A stretch of DNA of 64,000 nt from Vibrio mangrovi (GCF_024346955.1 NZ_AP024884.1:372001-436000); one strand, 5' to 3'; counted from the stretch's first letter, positions 20,103-29,111 are shown. Numbers and translations are program-made. The notes: a model not told the origin generated them from the letters alone.

Positions 20103-21244
20103 AAGAATATGCGTCCATTCTGCTCATCATGGCAACGCTGCTGGTTCAGCTTTCTTCCGGAATCAATTATGTCACGATACCGGTTGTGATGGACGGGCAG
20201 GGCATCGGTAATACAGCGATCGGAATCGCGATGTCTTTTGAAATTATCGGAGTCTTGCTGTTTTACCGTCCGCTCAGCCGGTACCTGAGTCACTTCGGGA
20301 TTTTTCTTTCCCTGCTGATACTGACGTTATGCAGAGCACTAAGTCTGTTAGTCATGGCTCATGCAACACTTTATAGCCTGTGGCTGATCGGTATTTTCAG
20401 TTATGGCCTGTCAACCGGTATGTTGCTGGTGTTGCTCCAGACCTGGCTGAATATCAGTGTTCAGGGGAAACTTAAAGGCTTGATGATGGGATTGTACTCC
20501 TCGGCACTTTCCTGCGGGATTGCTTTAGGGCCAATCGTATTGCAACTGACTCATCTGACGATGAACTGGCGTTTTGAAGCCGGAGCACTGATTACGCTGT
20601 TGCCGCTGCTGCTCTGTTTTTGCCTGAAGGCGCGAGGACAGTCGATGCATAGTCTCGGCGTTGTCCGGGTCGGTTTTGCTTTCCGGCATGCGAAAATCAT
20701 TCTGGTGGCTGCATTTGTCGGTGGGATCAGTTTCTTTGGCTTACCGGGGTTTCTGACACTATACGGATTACACAATGGACTGTCTGAACCTCAGGCGCAG
20801 TTGTTACTGACGATGTTTATGACCGGAAGCGTCAGCCTTGGTATTCTGATGAGCACTTTTGCATCGATTCTGAACCGGCGGACTGTCGTGCTGTTCTGCA
20901 TTTTTGGTTCGGTGGTCTGTGCCGTATTTTTGTCGATGGCAGTTTATGCAAAATACTGGGTTGCTCTGGCGTTATTGTTTGTCTGGGGAGGCTGCATGGG
21001 CGGCATTTACGGGATTGGTTTGACGGTAATGGGAGAACGCTTCTGTCAGCAGGATCAGATGTCAGCCAATATGAGTTACACCCTGATGGACTCTTTTGGT
21101 GGCATTATCGGTTTGCTGATGATCGGAGCAATGCTGGACGGATTCGGTTCTGAAGGAATGACTGCGGTTTTCATTACTTTTGGCTGCCTTTTGCTGATTT
21201 TCTTTGTGTATGAAATGCTGATCCCGCGGCGGACCTATGAGTAG
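20099..21244 (+). CDS. MFS transporter, last gene of the decarboxylase/channel operon
   Basis: A 381-residue major facilitator protein with twelve predicted hydrophobic spans. The N-terminus (SILLIMATLLVQLSSGINYVTIPVVMDGQGIGNTAIG) resembles the YcaD-like small-molecule branch. Its ATG overlaps the stop of the sensor gene. In amino-acid decarboxylase clusters a transporter usually imports substrate or exports the amine, so this protein may exchange or export the amine made by the first gene. That is context-based inference; the sequence itself does not give the substrate. No terminator was seen directly after the gene, and a qrr gene follows 150 bases later. Confidence 0.85.
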   Translation: MKEYASILLIMATLLVQLSSGINYVTIPVVMDGQGIGNTAIGIAMSFEIIGVLLFYRPLSRYLSHFGIFLSLLILTLCRALSLLVMAHATLYSLWLIGIFSYGLSTGMLLVLLQTWLNISVQGKLKGLMMGLYSSALSCGIALGPIVLQLTHLTMNWRFEAGALITLLPLLLCFCLKARGQSMHSLGVVRVGFAFRHAKIILVAAFVGGISFFGLPGFLTLYGLHNGLSEPQAQLLLTMFMTGSVSLGILMSTFASILNRRTVVLFCIFGSVVCAVFLSMAVYAKYWVALALLFVWGGCMGGIYGIGLTVMGERFCQQDQMSANMSYTLMDSFGGIIGLLMIGAMLDGFGSEGMTAVFITFGCLLLIFFVYEMLIPRRTYE

Positions 21245-21257
21245 TGAAATTTGTCTT

Positions 21258-21290
21258 TTGCAAAATGGGACTTTATTTTCATTTTGAAAA
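21258..21290 (+). promoter_or_regulatory. Two LuxO-like enhancer sites upstream of qrr copy A
   Basis: TTGCAAAATGGGA (21258-21270) and TTTTCATTTTGAAAA (21276-21290) each match the palindromic LuxO site TTGCA-W3-TGCAA with two or three changes. They lie about 100 bases before the sigma-54 promoter, the usual place for LuxO. The same pair occurs before qrr copy B. Confidence 0.7.
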
Positions 21291-21374
21291 TTGATTATGG
21301 GCAGATGCGCCATCAATGGATTTAGCATCAAGCGAATGCCTATAAAAACAGTTGGTTATATTTTATCTAAAACT

Positions 21375-21389
21375 TGGCACGTATAGTGC
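21375..21389 (+). promoter_or_regulatory. Sigma-54 promoter of qrr copy A
   Basis: TGGCACG-TATA-GTGC fits the -24/-12 consensus TGGCACG-N4-TTGC with one change. The expected start of transcription falls at about 21401, where the Qrr sequence begins. Confidence 0.88.
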
Positions 21390-21400
21390 AATTAGTTGAA

Positions 21401-21502
21401 TGACCCTTTAAGCCGAGGGTCACCTAGCCAACTGACGTTGTTAGTGAACCTATTTTTGTTCATATTGATAGCCAATCACGACTTTTGTGATTGGCTTTTT
21501 TT
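21401..21502 (+). ncRNA. qrr: Qrr quorum-regulatory small RNA, copy A
   Basis: An RNA of about 100 nt with the full Qrr layout. It starts with the TGACCC...GGGTCA stem (21401-21421), then the conserved target-pairing core including GCCAACTGACGTTGTTAG, then a small AT-rich stem and a Rho-independent terminator, GCCAATCAC paired with GTGATTGGC (21471-21495) and a T run. In vibrios, phosphorylated LuxO with sigma-54 transcribes Qrr RNAs at low cell density; with Hfq they repress luxR/hapR-type and other mRNAs. Copy B lies 4.9 kb downstream in the same orientation. No luxO gene is adjacent. Confidence 0.95.
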
Positions 21503-21554
21503 ATATGAGTCATGGCTGGATCGAAGTGACCAACCTATCCTTGCTCAAACAAGA

Positions 21555-22775
21555 TTAGTTAGAAACAAATGTTTGTACCGCCCAGGGATCAGCATAAGCA
21601 GTGAACTGGTTGTTGCTGACAGAGTAATTACCTCTGTAGTCCATATTCATAGAAGCTGAGGTTGAATATTTTGTCATTGAACTCACGGTACCGTTTCTCA
21701 AGGTAAAATTAAGCTGCTTATGAGAGTTGGTTTTATTGACGACGACAATCACAAGTTTGCCTGAACTGTTTTTATACGCGGTGACATATACATTACTTTC
21801 CGGCGTTTCAGTTGCGGCAATCCGTACATAACCCGGACGAACAAATTTTGAAAACTGTGACATGATGTAGCCACGTTTACTGACATTACCATCTTCCGTT
21901 AACAGACCGTAGCTACGACGAATATACCACCAGATATAAGCACTATAATTTGCAACCATACTTTGATGTATCTCTAAACCAACATTTATTGCTTCGTTCC
22001 AGTTATTTGCATCTTCAGTATTGGTATAGTGTTCTGTCATCCAAAGTTTTTTACCTTTTTGCAGAGCAAGCGGATAATTTTTCGGTGTGGCACCATATAG
22101 ATGTCCACCAATAATATCAACGTAACTATTGGCGACATTATTATTTAAAATAGGATCTGAATAAGCGGTATTAAATCTTAATGATTCGGGTGCAACAATT
22201 TTGAGTGCAGGATCAAGCCGCCAGCCCTGATCATTCAGATAAGCAACAAAATCTGCACCTGACCAGTCGCAGGATTCATAATCCGGATGCCAGTCTGGTT
22301 CATTCTGTAAAGACAATGCATAAATAGGTGCACTTTTACCGGCCATATAACTGGTAAAATCCATTAAATGATTTGTATAACCCCAGTAATGTTCTGTTTT
22401 CAGTTTGCCGCCGTTCTTTAAGCTGTTGTTGTCTTTCATATAGGCTGGCGGTGTCCAGGGCGTTGCCAATAATTTAGCACCATATGAATAAGCAATTTGA
22501 GCGATTGGTACCTGCTTATTCCATTGATTGGAATCGGGATCGATTCGCATGCGCATAATGGATAAGCCCATTTCACCATTGCCTGTACCGAATGCTTTAG
22601 TGGCCTGTGCCGAAGTCAAATCGTTAATCCAGCCCGGTGCATTCATGCCACCAAAACCATCAATTTCTTGATATTGAGTATTAAAATTAACAGTTACATT
22701 ACCGGCAAATACACCTAAGCTCATTGAGCTAAGTATAAAAGCTGTTGAAATGCCTAATGAATTTTTTATTTTCAT
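21555..22775 (-). CDS. Secreted GH30 (subfamily 8-like) glucuronoxylanase
   Basis: A 406-residue secreted xylanase. The signal peptide spans about residues 1-24. The barrel starts with YQEIDGFGGMNAPGW. The acid/base is Glu159 in LSLQNEPDW and the nucleophile is Glu248 in LWMTEHYT. WWYIRRSYG (282-290) followed by DGNVSKRGYIMSQFSKFVRPGY carries the arginine and tyrosine contacts that GH30_8 enzymes use to recognise the glucuronic-acid branch of xylan. A C-terminal beta side domain completes the protein. The likely substrate is glucuronoxylan of plant cell walls. It lies between the two qrr genes, convergent with copy A; any quorum control is a hypothesis. Confidence 0.93.
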   Translation of the reverse strand: MKIKNSLGISTAFILSSMSLGVFAGNVTVNFNTQYQEIDGFGGMNAPGWINDLTSAQATKAFGTGNGEMGLSIMRMRIDPDSNQWNKQVPIAQIAYSYGAKLLATPWTPPAYMKDNNSLKNGGKLKTEHYWGYTNHLMDFTSYMAGKSAPIYALSLQNEPDWHPDYESCDWSGADFVAYLNDQGWRLDPALKIVAPESLRFNTAYSDPILNNNVANSYVDIIGGHLYGATPKNYPLALQKGKKLWMTEHYTNTEDANNWNEAINVGLEIHQSMVANYSAYIWWYIRRSYGLLTEDGNVSKRGYIMSQFSKFVRPGYVRIAATETPESNVYVTAYKNSSGKLVIVVVNKTNSHKQLNFTLRNGTVSSMTKYSTSASMNMDYRGNYSVSNNQFTAYADPWAVQTFVSN

Positions 22776-23143
22776 ACTTATCTAGCCTTCTTTGTTAGTG
22801 CTAATTATCGAATGGCAACGATTGCTACCAGATTTTTTATCAAACCACAAAGTTTATGTAATTTGATAAAATTTAAAACTGAACACTTCGTATTATATAT
22901 GATGTGAAAAATGAGAATAGATGACTAAATCTCAGTATTCCAGTTGTAATGAAACAGGTTTGATTTAATTACTGAAATAAATGTTTTACTGATAGGTAAC
23001 TAGAATTAAATATATTGAAATTTCGGTGTGAGAATATGATTGATAAGGAAGGCTATAGAATGGTATTGATGTATTACCCCAATATATTGATGAGAAATAA
23101 TATTGGGGTTTAGTGTAAAAAACAAGAAACTGATATTTTTATA
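22776..23143. other. AT-rich intergenic region with a hairpin
   Basis: About 370 bases without a supported gene. ACCCCAATAT (23076-23085) pairs with ATATTGGGGT (23100-23109); this stem is 35 bases beyond the stop of the sugar-binding protein gene and could be its terminator, although the T tract is poor. The promoter of the xylanase gene must also be here. Confidence 0.5.
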
Positions 23144-24088
23144 TCATTCATTTTTCGGTTTAGCAGTTATTTTATCCTGCCGGGAGATAAACTGGATGGG
23201 TGTATGCATTTTGCCCTGAATTTTTTTCCCCTGAAGCGCCTGATGAATGAGCCAGACACCCTGATATCCCATCTTAAACGGCAGTTGGATAATATAGCCG
23301 TATAGTTTGCCTTTCTTCAGGCTATCAACGATCATCTTTTGTTCATCAAAGCCGATATGGATGATATTTGTCTGCTCCTTATGATTTTCTCTGGCGATCA
23401 GAACACCAATAGTCGTGGTATCGTTAGGTGTAAAGATTCCGTCAACCCGCTGAAACTGCTCAAGGAGTTTTCCGGCCTTTGAACGGGCGTCACCTACTTG
23501 TGTTCCCAGATAAGTTTCAGCGACGATTTTCAATCCTATCTTTTTGGCCTCATCTGAGAAACCACGTTCTCTGGCATCTGTCGATGCAACGCCTTTCTTC
23601 AGTCGGAACAGCAGAATATTACCGTGGTAACCCAGCGCTTCTCCCATTTTCTTTGCAGCAAGTTGTCCCGCTGCATAGTTATCGGTTGTAACTGAGGCCA
23701 GCCGTTCTCCTCCGGTATCTCTGTCAATATAAACGGCAGGGATATTTTCACCTTTCAAACGGGCAATATCCTGATTCCTGCTGATGTCTGAAGGTGCGAT
23801 AACCAAGCCCTGGCAGCGAAACAATTTCATGGTGTTGTCTAATACAAATTTTTGTCCCACAGCATCTGAATCTTCCACTGTGCCTCTGGCGTATACTTTG
23901 AGTCCCAGCTCTTTTCCTGCCTGTGTAGCGCCTGCAACAACCTGGGACCAGAACGGACGAGTGACACTGCCGGAAGTGATGACTGTGACACAATTCTCTC
24001 TGTCTGCCGGTTCGGGGCTGGCTATAACCGGAAGTGCCAGAGTCAGGATGAGACTGGATAGTAAAATCGATGCAGCTCTGCAATTCAT
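23144..24088 (-). CDS. Periplasmic sugar-binding protein (RbsB/LuxP-like fold), orphan
   Basis: A 314-residue periplasmic binding protein of the type 1 (Peripla_BP_4) family. The signal peptide covers residues 1-23 (ending PVIAS). Family phrases are VTSGSVTRPFWSQVVAGATQAGKELG, the hinge region VIAPSD, IPAVYIDRDTGG, VTTDNYAAGQLAAKKMGEALG, VDGIFTPNDTTTIGVL and IHIGFDE. Homologues bind ribose, galactose, xylose or autoinducer-2. No ABC permease or ATPase accompanies it. The next gene in the same direction, 160 bases downstream of its start, is a chemoreceptor, so it may feed chemotaxis rather than uptake. The ligand is unknown. Confidence 0.85.
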   Translation of the reverse strand: MNCRAASILLSSLILTLALPVIASPEPADRENCVTVITSGSVTRPFWSQVVAGATQAGKELGLKVYARGTVEDSDAVGQKFVLDNTMKLFRCQGLVIAPSDISRNQDIARLKGENIPAVYIDRDTGGERLASVTTDNYAAGQLAAKKMGEALGYHGNILLFRLKKGVASTDARERGFSDEAKKIGLKIVAETYLGTQVGDARSKAGKLLEQFQRVDGIFTPNDTTTIGVLIARENHKEQTNIIHIGFDEQKMIVDSLKKGKLYGYIIQLPFKMGYQGVWLIHQALQGKKIQGKMHTPIQFISRQDKITAKPKNE

Positions 24089-24251
24089 TATCTTCTCCTT
24101 CGTAGTCGAGGCACATTTTCAATTATAAGTCTGATTTCATTACTATGAATGAATAAATTCAAACAAATAGCAGTAAAATGTCTTTGGTATTTCAGCCGGA
24201 CATCAATACTCAGTCAGTTGCATCTCAATAATTCTCAATCCCGGGTGCTAT

Positions 24252-25874
24252 TCAGCCGGTTTTGAACTGCCTGCTCAGGGCCAGTAGCTGTCTTGCGCCG
24301 CCTTTCAGCTCTGTTGCTGCACCAGATACCAGTTCAGTATCTTCATAGGCCTGCGTGATTCGGGTTACAGCCAGTTCCATCTCGGTCTGAATATCATTGG
24401 CCTGTTGCTGTGTTTGCTGACTGTCGTCCACCCAGCGAGTTATTTTTTCCTGCTGGTTCAGAATCGTTCTGGCACAGTGTTTTAATTGTTCGTAGCCGGT
24501 TTGTGAAGCCTGAGTCAGATGAGTCATCTCTTCTACGGAGTTTTCCATCTGAGTACATGCATCGGTAATACTGCCGGTAATACGGGCCAGAGTTTCCTGA
24601 ATCAGTCCCAGATTTTTCTCGGTATGAACTGACAGTGAACGGACTTCGTCGGCAACAACGGCGAATCCTCGTCCGGCTTCACCAGCCCGGGCGGCTTCGA
24701 TTGCTGCATTCAGTGCCAGCAGGTTAGTCTGCTCTGCCAGTGAATGGATCATGTCCAGAATGGCATTGATCTCCTTAGTGTCTTCACTGAGTGCTGTCAA
24801 TTGCTCGGAAAGAGTCAGCTCATTACTCAGGTTACGGTTCACCGCTTGATCCAGACTGGAAAAAGCACTTTCAATATGATTCAGTTCAGCCACGGCATTG
24901 GTTAGTTCTTCCGACAGTTGCATACTATTTTGTGCGCTGATAGCCAGTTGACCATACATGGCATCACTCCGGTGGCTGGTGCTGCTGACCTGCTCCTGAC
25001 TCTTGGTCAGGTTGTGGCGGATATTGTCGGCGTTTTCCGATACCTGATCCGAGAATCTGACATTGTGATTAGCCGCTTCGCTGACCTGAATGATTCCGGC
25101 GGAAAAACGGGAAAAAAGCAGGTTCATATCTTCACTGATTGCCCCCAGCTCATTTTTGATATTGCTGTCGAATTTCTGGGTTAAATCAAGATTTTCGGCT
25201 GCCGCCGCAAGCTGAGAACGGATTTTTTGCAGGTGATGCAGTAATGGCGTACAGAAAAACCAGAATGCCATTGTTGACAGAGCGAATCCCAGCAGGGCAA
25301 TCCCTGCATTTGTAATCAGGTAACCATTCAGCGTCTTGTTGATATGGTCAATTGGTACATCAGCTCCGGCAAGATATAATTTACCGGCGGGGGAATGAAA
25401 CGGAATGAAGACCGAACGGAAATTGCCCTGATTGTCTGCATATTCTTCGAAGGCAATCCGTGGATTCTGAAAAACGTCCAGCAATAGCTCGCTGGCGTCT
25501 TCATATTCGCTCATGTAGCGTTCGTAAGAGCCATCGGTGATATTCTCCTCCGGAGCACTGGTAATACTCTGAAATACCTTCCCGTCTTTTTCAACCATGG
25601 TATATACATAAGTCATCTGTGCCCGGTCGGCAAACCGGGAAAGTTCTTTCACCCGTTGCAGGTATTCTTCATCACTGACGCTGCTTCTGTCCTGATAGTC
25701 GGTGCCGAGAATGGTTGGTAAAGCTGTTGCACTGATCATCAACTGGGAATCAATGCTTTTGAGTAACAGTTCTTTCTCACTACTGTAGGAAAAATAAGTA
25801 AAGAAACAACTGATGAGTAGATTGATTAAAACTGCCAACATCAGTAGTTGCAAACGTAGGCTCTGAATATTCAT
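24252..25874 (-). CDS. Methyl-accepting chemotaxis protein with Cache-type sensor
   Basis: A 540-residue membrane chemoreceptor. Transmembrane helix 1 is near residues 8-28 and helix 2 near 190-210. The periplasmic part resembles a single large Cache domain ([22 protein letters not shown], then [19 protein letters not shown]). A HAMP-like linker precedes the long coiled coil, whose tip [30 protein letters not shown] (split over residues about 385-415) is the invariant CheA/CheW contact. GGAG stands five bases before the ATG at 25874. It is upstream of the orphan sugar-binding protein in the same direction and may act with it. Ligand unknown. Confidence 0.93.
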   Translation of the reverse strand: MNIQSLRLQLLMLAVLINLLISCFFTYFSYSSEKELLLKSIDSQLMISATALPTILGTDYQDRSSVSDEEYLQRVKELSRFADRAQMTYVYTMVEKDGKVFQSITSAPEENITDGSYERYMSEYEDASELLLDVFQNPRIAFEEYADNQGNFRSVFIPFHSPAGKLYLAGADVPIDHINKTLNGYLITNAGIALLGFALSTMAFWFFCTPLLHHLQKIRSQLAAAAENLDLTQKFDSNIKNELGAISEDMNLLFSRFSAGIIQVSEAANHNVRFSDQVSENADNIRHNLTKSQEQVSSTSHRSDAMYGQLAISAQNSMQLSEELTNAVAELNHIESAFSSLDQAVNRNLSNELTLSEQLTALSEDTKEINAILDMIHSLAEQTNLLALNAAIEAARAGEAGRGFAVVADEVRSLSVHTEKNLGLIQETLARITGSITDACTQMENSVEEMTHLTQASQTGYEQLKHCARTILNQQEKITRWVDDSQQTQQQANDIQTEMELAVTRITQAYEDTELVSGAATELKGGARQLLALSRQFKTG

Positions 25875-26181
25875 ACAAGCTCCATGCAATGAATGGTCAA
25901 ACTTCCCACAGAGGGAAAGGGTTCGGTGATTATCATGTCTCTGTTCTTTGAGATGATTCGGACATATTTCCTTTGTTGTCAGCCTATTATGGGGTCATTT
26001 CTGTCAGAGAAAAGATTTCTATCATGCAAAATGATAAAAAATATATGCAATTATCAGATATGAGTATATATGAATATTTTTTCACCGATACAAACATATG
26101 GCAGATACTGTGACTCATATGAAGGCGTGACAGAGCCAGAATGGCTTTCTGAAAAGTCTATTTTTTAACCTGAATGATGTT
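25875..26181. other. Intergenic region upstream of qrr copy B
   Basis: About 300 bases with no supported gene between the divergent chemoreceptor gene and qrr copy B. It should hold the chemoreceptor promoter. No specific site was recognised in this part. Confidence 0.45.
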
Positions 26182-26213
26182 TTGCAAAATGGGAATTTAT
26201 TTTCATTTTGCGA
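26182..26213 (+). promoter_or_regulatory. Two LuxO-like enhancer sites upstream of qrr copy B
   Basis: TTGCAAAATGGGA (26182-26194) and TTTCATTTTGCGA (26201-26213) repeat, almost base for base, the site pair upstream of copy A. They lie about 90-115 bases before the sigma-54 promoter. Confidence 0.7.
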
Positions 26214-26298
26214 TTACACTATGTCTGTGTATGCAATAAAACTAAACGCAAAAATATAAAATATATAAAAATCATAAGATTAAATGCAATTAAAAAGT

Positions 26299-26313
26299 TG
26301 GCACGCATTGTGC
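26299..26313 (+). promoter_or_regulatory. Sigma-54 promoter of qrr copy B
   Basis: TGGCACG-CATT-GTGC fits the -24/-12 consensus with one change, as in copy A. The predicted transcription start is at about 26325. Confidence 0.88.
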
Positions 26314-26324
26314 TTTATGTAGAG

Positions 26325-26426
26325 TGACCCTTATTAAGCCGAGGGTCACCTAGCCAACTGACGTTGTTAGTGAACCAATTTGTTCATATTGATAGCCAGT
26401 CACGATCATTGTGATTGGCTTTTTTT
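26325..26426 (+). ncRNA. qrr: Qrr quorum-regulatory small RNA, copy B
   Basis: A second RNA with the same plan as copy A: TGACCC...GGGTCA first stem, an identical central core (GCCAACTGACGTTGTTAG and flanks), and a terminator formed by GCCAGTCAC and GTGATTGGC (26395-26419) with seven T. Differences from copy A are limited to the first loop, the second AT-rich stem and the terminator loop. Each copy has its own promoter, so the two can be expressed separately. Multiple Qrr RNAs are normal in vibrios, but two within 5 kb is notable. Confidence 0.95.
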
Positions 26427-26452
26427 CGTCTCCAGTTTATCCCTCGTTGTTA

Positions 26453-26473
26453 TTATCAATTTCACGTTGATAA
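26453..26473. promoter_or_regulatory. Inverted repeat upstream of yqjG
   Basis: TTATCAA-N7-TTGATAA is a perfect 7-bp inverted repeat about 90 bases before the yqjG start. The spacing is that of a LysR- or TetR-type operator. The cognate regulator is not known. Confidence 0.4.
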
Positions 26474-26560
26474 TTAATCAATGTTCCTCATATTTATTGT
26501 TGATTCATTGATGATTAAAGTAACTCCTATCGAAAAGAACAAGACAGAGAGAGTAAGAAC

Positions 26561-27511
26561 ATGCTTGTAAATGGTATCTGGACAAAAGACTGGCAGCCGG
26601 TTCAGGCGAAAGATGAACAAGGCCGTTTTATCAGACAAACTTCTGGTTTTCGTCACTGGATTACACCGGACGGCGAACCGGGTCCGACCGGTGACGGTGG
26701 ATTCAAGGCAGAGAAGGGCCGTTACCATCTGTACGTTGCATATATCTGTCCCTGGGCTTCCCGGACTCTGATGGTTCGTGCACTGAAAGGTCTGGAAGAC
26801 TACATTTCGATCAGTGTGGTTAATCCGGTTATGACTGATCAGGGCTGGCAATTCGGTCATGCAGATGGTGCCGATTTCGATGAACTTAATGGTTGTGATT
26901 ATCTGCACCAGCTTTATACCAAAGTTGATCCTCAGTATACCGGCAGAGCGACAGTGCCTGTCTTGTGGGATAAGCAGAAACAAGTGATTGTGAGTAATGA
27001 GTCGGCTGACATCATCCGGATGCTCAACTCTGCATTTGATCACCTGACCGGTTCTACTGTCGATCTTTATCCTGAACCGTTTCGGGAAGAAATTGAGACA
27101 CTTAATCAGAGAATCTATCAGCAGTTGAATAATGGTGTGTATCAGGCTGGTTTCGCCAGCAGCCAGTTTGCTTATGAAGAAGCTTATCACAATGTTTTTT
27201 CGATGCTGGATGAGTTGGAATCACGTCTTGCAGACGGACGTCCGTTCCTGTTTGGTGATGCTCTGACAGAAACTGATGTGAGAACCTTTGTGACGTTAGT
27301 GCGTTTTGATGCTGCCTATCATGGTGTATTCAAGTGTAACCGTAATTTACTGGCACAGATGCCCCATCTTTATGCTTATACCAAACGTATTTATGAGATT
27401 GATGGGATTGCAAAAACAGTTCGTATTGATCATATCAAGCAGGGCTATTATTCAATCAAGGCTCTGAACCCCGGCAGAATTATCCCGGTTGGTCCTGACA
27501 GTATTTTCTGA
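26561..27511 (+). CDS. yqjG: Glutathionyl-hydroquinone reductase (YqjG/ECM4 family)
   Basis: A 316-residue xi-class glutathione transferase. The catalytic cysteine is Cys63 in ICPWASRT, the same place as in E. coli YqjG. ATVPVLWDKQKQVIVSNESADIIRML contributes the glutathione site, and the C-terminal helical domain has FLFGDALTETDVRTFVTLVRFD. The enzyme reduces glutathionyl-hydroquinones in the cytoplasm. It is transcribed alone and followed by a hairpin. GAGAGAGT precedes the ATG. Confidence 0.93.
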   Translation: MLVNGIWTKDWQPVQAKDEQGRFIRQTSGFRHWITPDGEPGPTGDGGFKAEKGRYHLYVAYICPWASRTLMVRALKGLEDYISISVVNPVMTDQGWQFGHADGADFDELNGCDYLHQLYTKVDPQYTGRATVPVLWDKQKQVIVSNESADIIRMLNSAFDHLTGSTVDLYPEPFREEIETLNQRIYQQLNNGVYQAGFASSQFAYEEAYHNVFSMLDELESRLADGRPFLFGDALTETDVRTFVTLVRFDAAYHGVFKCNRNLLAQMPHLYAYTKRIYEIDGIAKTVRIDHIKQGYYSIKALNPGRIIPVGPDSIF

Positions 27512-27530
27512 TGTATTGTATTTCCCGGTT

Positions 27531-27556
27531 CTGCTGGCAGGTACTGCCAGCAGTTT
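27531..27556 (+). terminator. Hairpin after yqjG
   Basis: CTGCTGGCAG (27531-27540) pairs perfectly with CTGCCAGCAG (27544-27553) around a three-base loop, followed by only three T. It lies 20 bases after the stop codon. Confidence 0.7.
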
Positions 27557-27631
27557 CCCGGTTAGGAAAAGAGAATGGACAGGCAGAAAGTGACTACATC
27601 AATACCGTTGTACAGTCGTTACGCCGGTGGG

Positions 27632-29023
27632 TTATAGATCAAAATCATAGGGTGTATCAGATTCTAATAGCTCTTTTAAAATAATAAGTCCTCGCATCAG
27701 CTGCTCTCTGCTGCCGGGACATCCGAGCGATATCCTTACCGCAGGCGTTACTTTCCCTGCCGGTAAGGTAAAATGTTCCGCTGATTTTACCGTAACTCCT
27801 TTTTGTTCTGCGGCATGAATGAAATCACTGAGGCGCCAGGTATCGGGCAAAGAGAGCCATAAATGGAATCCGCCTTGTTGGTATTGTGGTTTCAGTGGCT
27901 GCAATTCATCCAACGCCATCTGTGACCTTCGGATAGTTTCATACCTTATTGCGTCTAAAATCTGATCTAAGCTCTTGGAGCAGATCAATTCACAGATAAG
28001 CCCTGACAGTAACGGACTTAGCATCCAGCTATGGTCTTTTAAACTCATTTTTAAACGTGAATATAATCTTTGGGGTGGCTGTATATAACCGACCCTGAGC
28101 CCTGGGGCAAAACACTTCGAGAAAGAACCTAAATGCAGAACCCATTCCGAATCCAAGTTGACTAAAGGTTCCGGTGGATTATCAGGGAGTAATCCATTCA
28201 CATCATCCTCAATAATGAGGACATTATATTTTTTACAGATAGCGACGACTTCTTTGCGACGAAGTGCCGGCATTACCGATGTTGTCGGATTCTGTAGGGT
28301 CGGCATTAAATAAAGGAAACGGGGTTGATAATGCTGACATGCGGCATCCAGTGACTCCGGAACAACACCATCTTCATCAATCTCGACACCTCTCAGGTTC
28401 AGTTTTTTATGCCTTGCCAGACTGAACAACCCGGGATATGTCAGTTTCTCGGTTAAAATCGTATCTCCGGTATCTGTCAGCGCGTCAAAGATCATTTGTA
28501 CACCGTGTTGTACGCCAGAGGTCAGTAGCAGTTTATCTTTATCTATATTCCGGCCATGTGACTGTAACCATTGAGCGATGATTTTACGATGTGATTCAAT
28601 CCCTTCCGGTTGCTGATAAGCTAAAAACTCATTAAATGACAGTGAGGCTCCCGACAGAACATGCATCGCTTGTTTGATTTTGTCACTCTGACCAACTAAC
28701 GGTGGCATGTTGTAGCCAAAATTACATGTGGTCGGTTGTTCATCAGCACTGCACTGAAATTCCCAGTATCCTTTCTGTTTATCGGTGACATAAGTTCCTG
28801 CACCTACTCTGGCTTCAACCAAGCCACGGCGTTCTGCCTCTGTATAGGCCCGGGTAATAGTTCCGACCGTCACATTCAATTGATCGGCTAATGCTCTGTG
28901 GGTCGGCAGTTTTTCATTGGGTTTGAGTAATCCCTGCTCAATTTGGGTTGATAGCTGATCCGCAATCTGTTTATAAATTGCTCTTGAATCGTCTTTTGAT
29001 ATTTCCATTCTTATCATTGTCAT
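27632..29023 (-). CDS. MocR-type GntR/aminotransferase regulator
   Basis: A 463-residue MocR-family transcription factor. The N-terminal winged helix reads AIYKQIADQLSTQIEQGLL, HRALADQLNVTVGTITRAYTEAERRGLVEARVGAGTYV. The rest is a fold-type I aminotransferase-like domain, with the PLP lysine in HLGSFSKCFAPGLRVGYI and the Asp/Tyr pocket around IIEDDVNGLL. MocR proteins use PLP or an amino-acid adduct to control neighbouring genes. The start is uncertain: ATGs at 29023, 29017 and 29008 are all in frame and none has a clear ribosome site. It is divergent from a PLP-dependent dehydratase gene, its likely target. Confidence 0.88.
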   Translation of the reverse strand: MTMIRMEISKDDSRAIYKQIADQLSTQIEQGLLKPNEKLPTHRALADQLNVTVGTITRAYTEAERRGLVEARVGAGTYVTDKQKGYWEFQCSADEQPTTCNFGYNMPPLVGQSDKIKQAMHVLSGASLSFNEFLAYQQPEGIESHRKIIAQWLQSHGRNIDKDKLLLTSGVQHGVQMIFDALTDTGDTILTEKLTYPGLFSLARHKKLNLRGVEIDEDGVVPESLDAACQHYQPRFLYLMPTLQNPTTSVMPALRRKEVVAICKKYNVLIIEDDVNGLLPDNPPEPLVNLDSEWVLHLGSFSKCFAPGLRVGYIQPPQRLYSRLKMSLKDHSWMLSPLLSGLICELICSKSLDQILDAIRYETIRRSQMALDELQPLKPQYQQGGFHLWLSLPDTWRLSDFIHAAEQKGVTVKSAEHFTLPAGKVTPAVRISLGCPGSREQLMRGLIILKELLESDTPYDFDL

Positions 29024-29111
29024 GGTGACAATAAACCTTTTGTACGGATATTGATCTATTGATACCATAAATTGTACGTTAATTAAATCAATTCAGGTGT
29101 AATTTACGATA

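Noticed and set aside
21401..21502. Riboswitch or c-di-GMP aptamer interpretation of the structured RNAs
   Set aside because: The sigma-54 promoter, first stem, conserved core and terminator match Qrr RNAs, and the RNA ends before any gene on that strand.
26474..27190. 238-codon minus-strand frame overlapping yqjG
   Set aside because: It is antisense to yqjG, which has clear catalytic motifs; the frame shows no family pattern.
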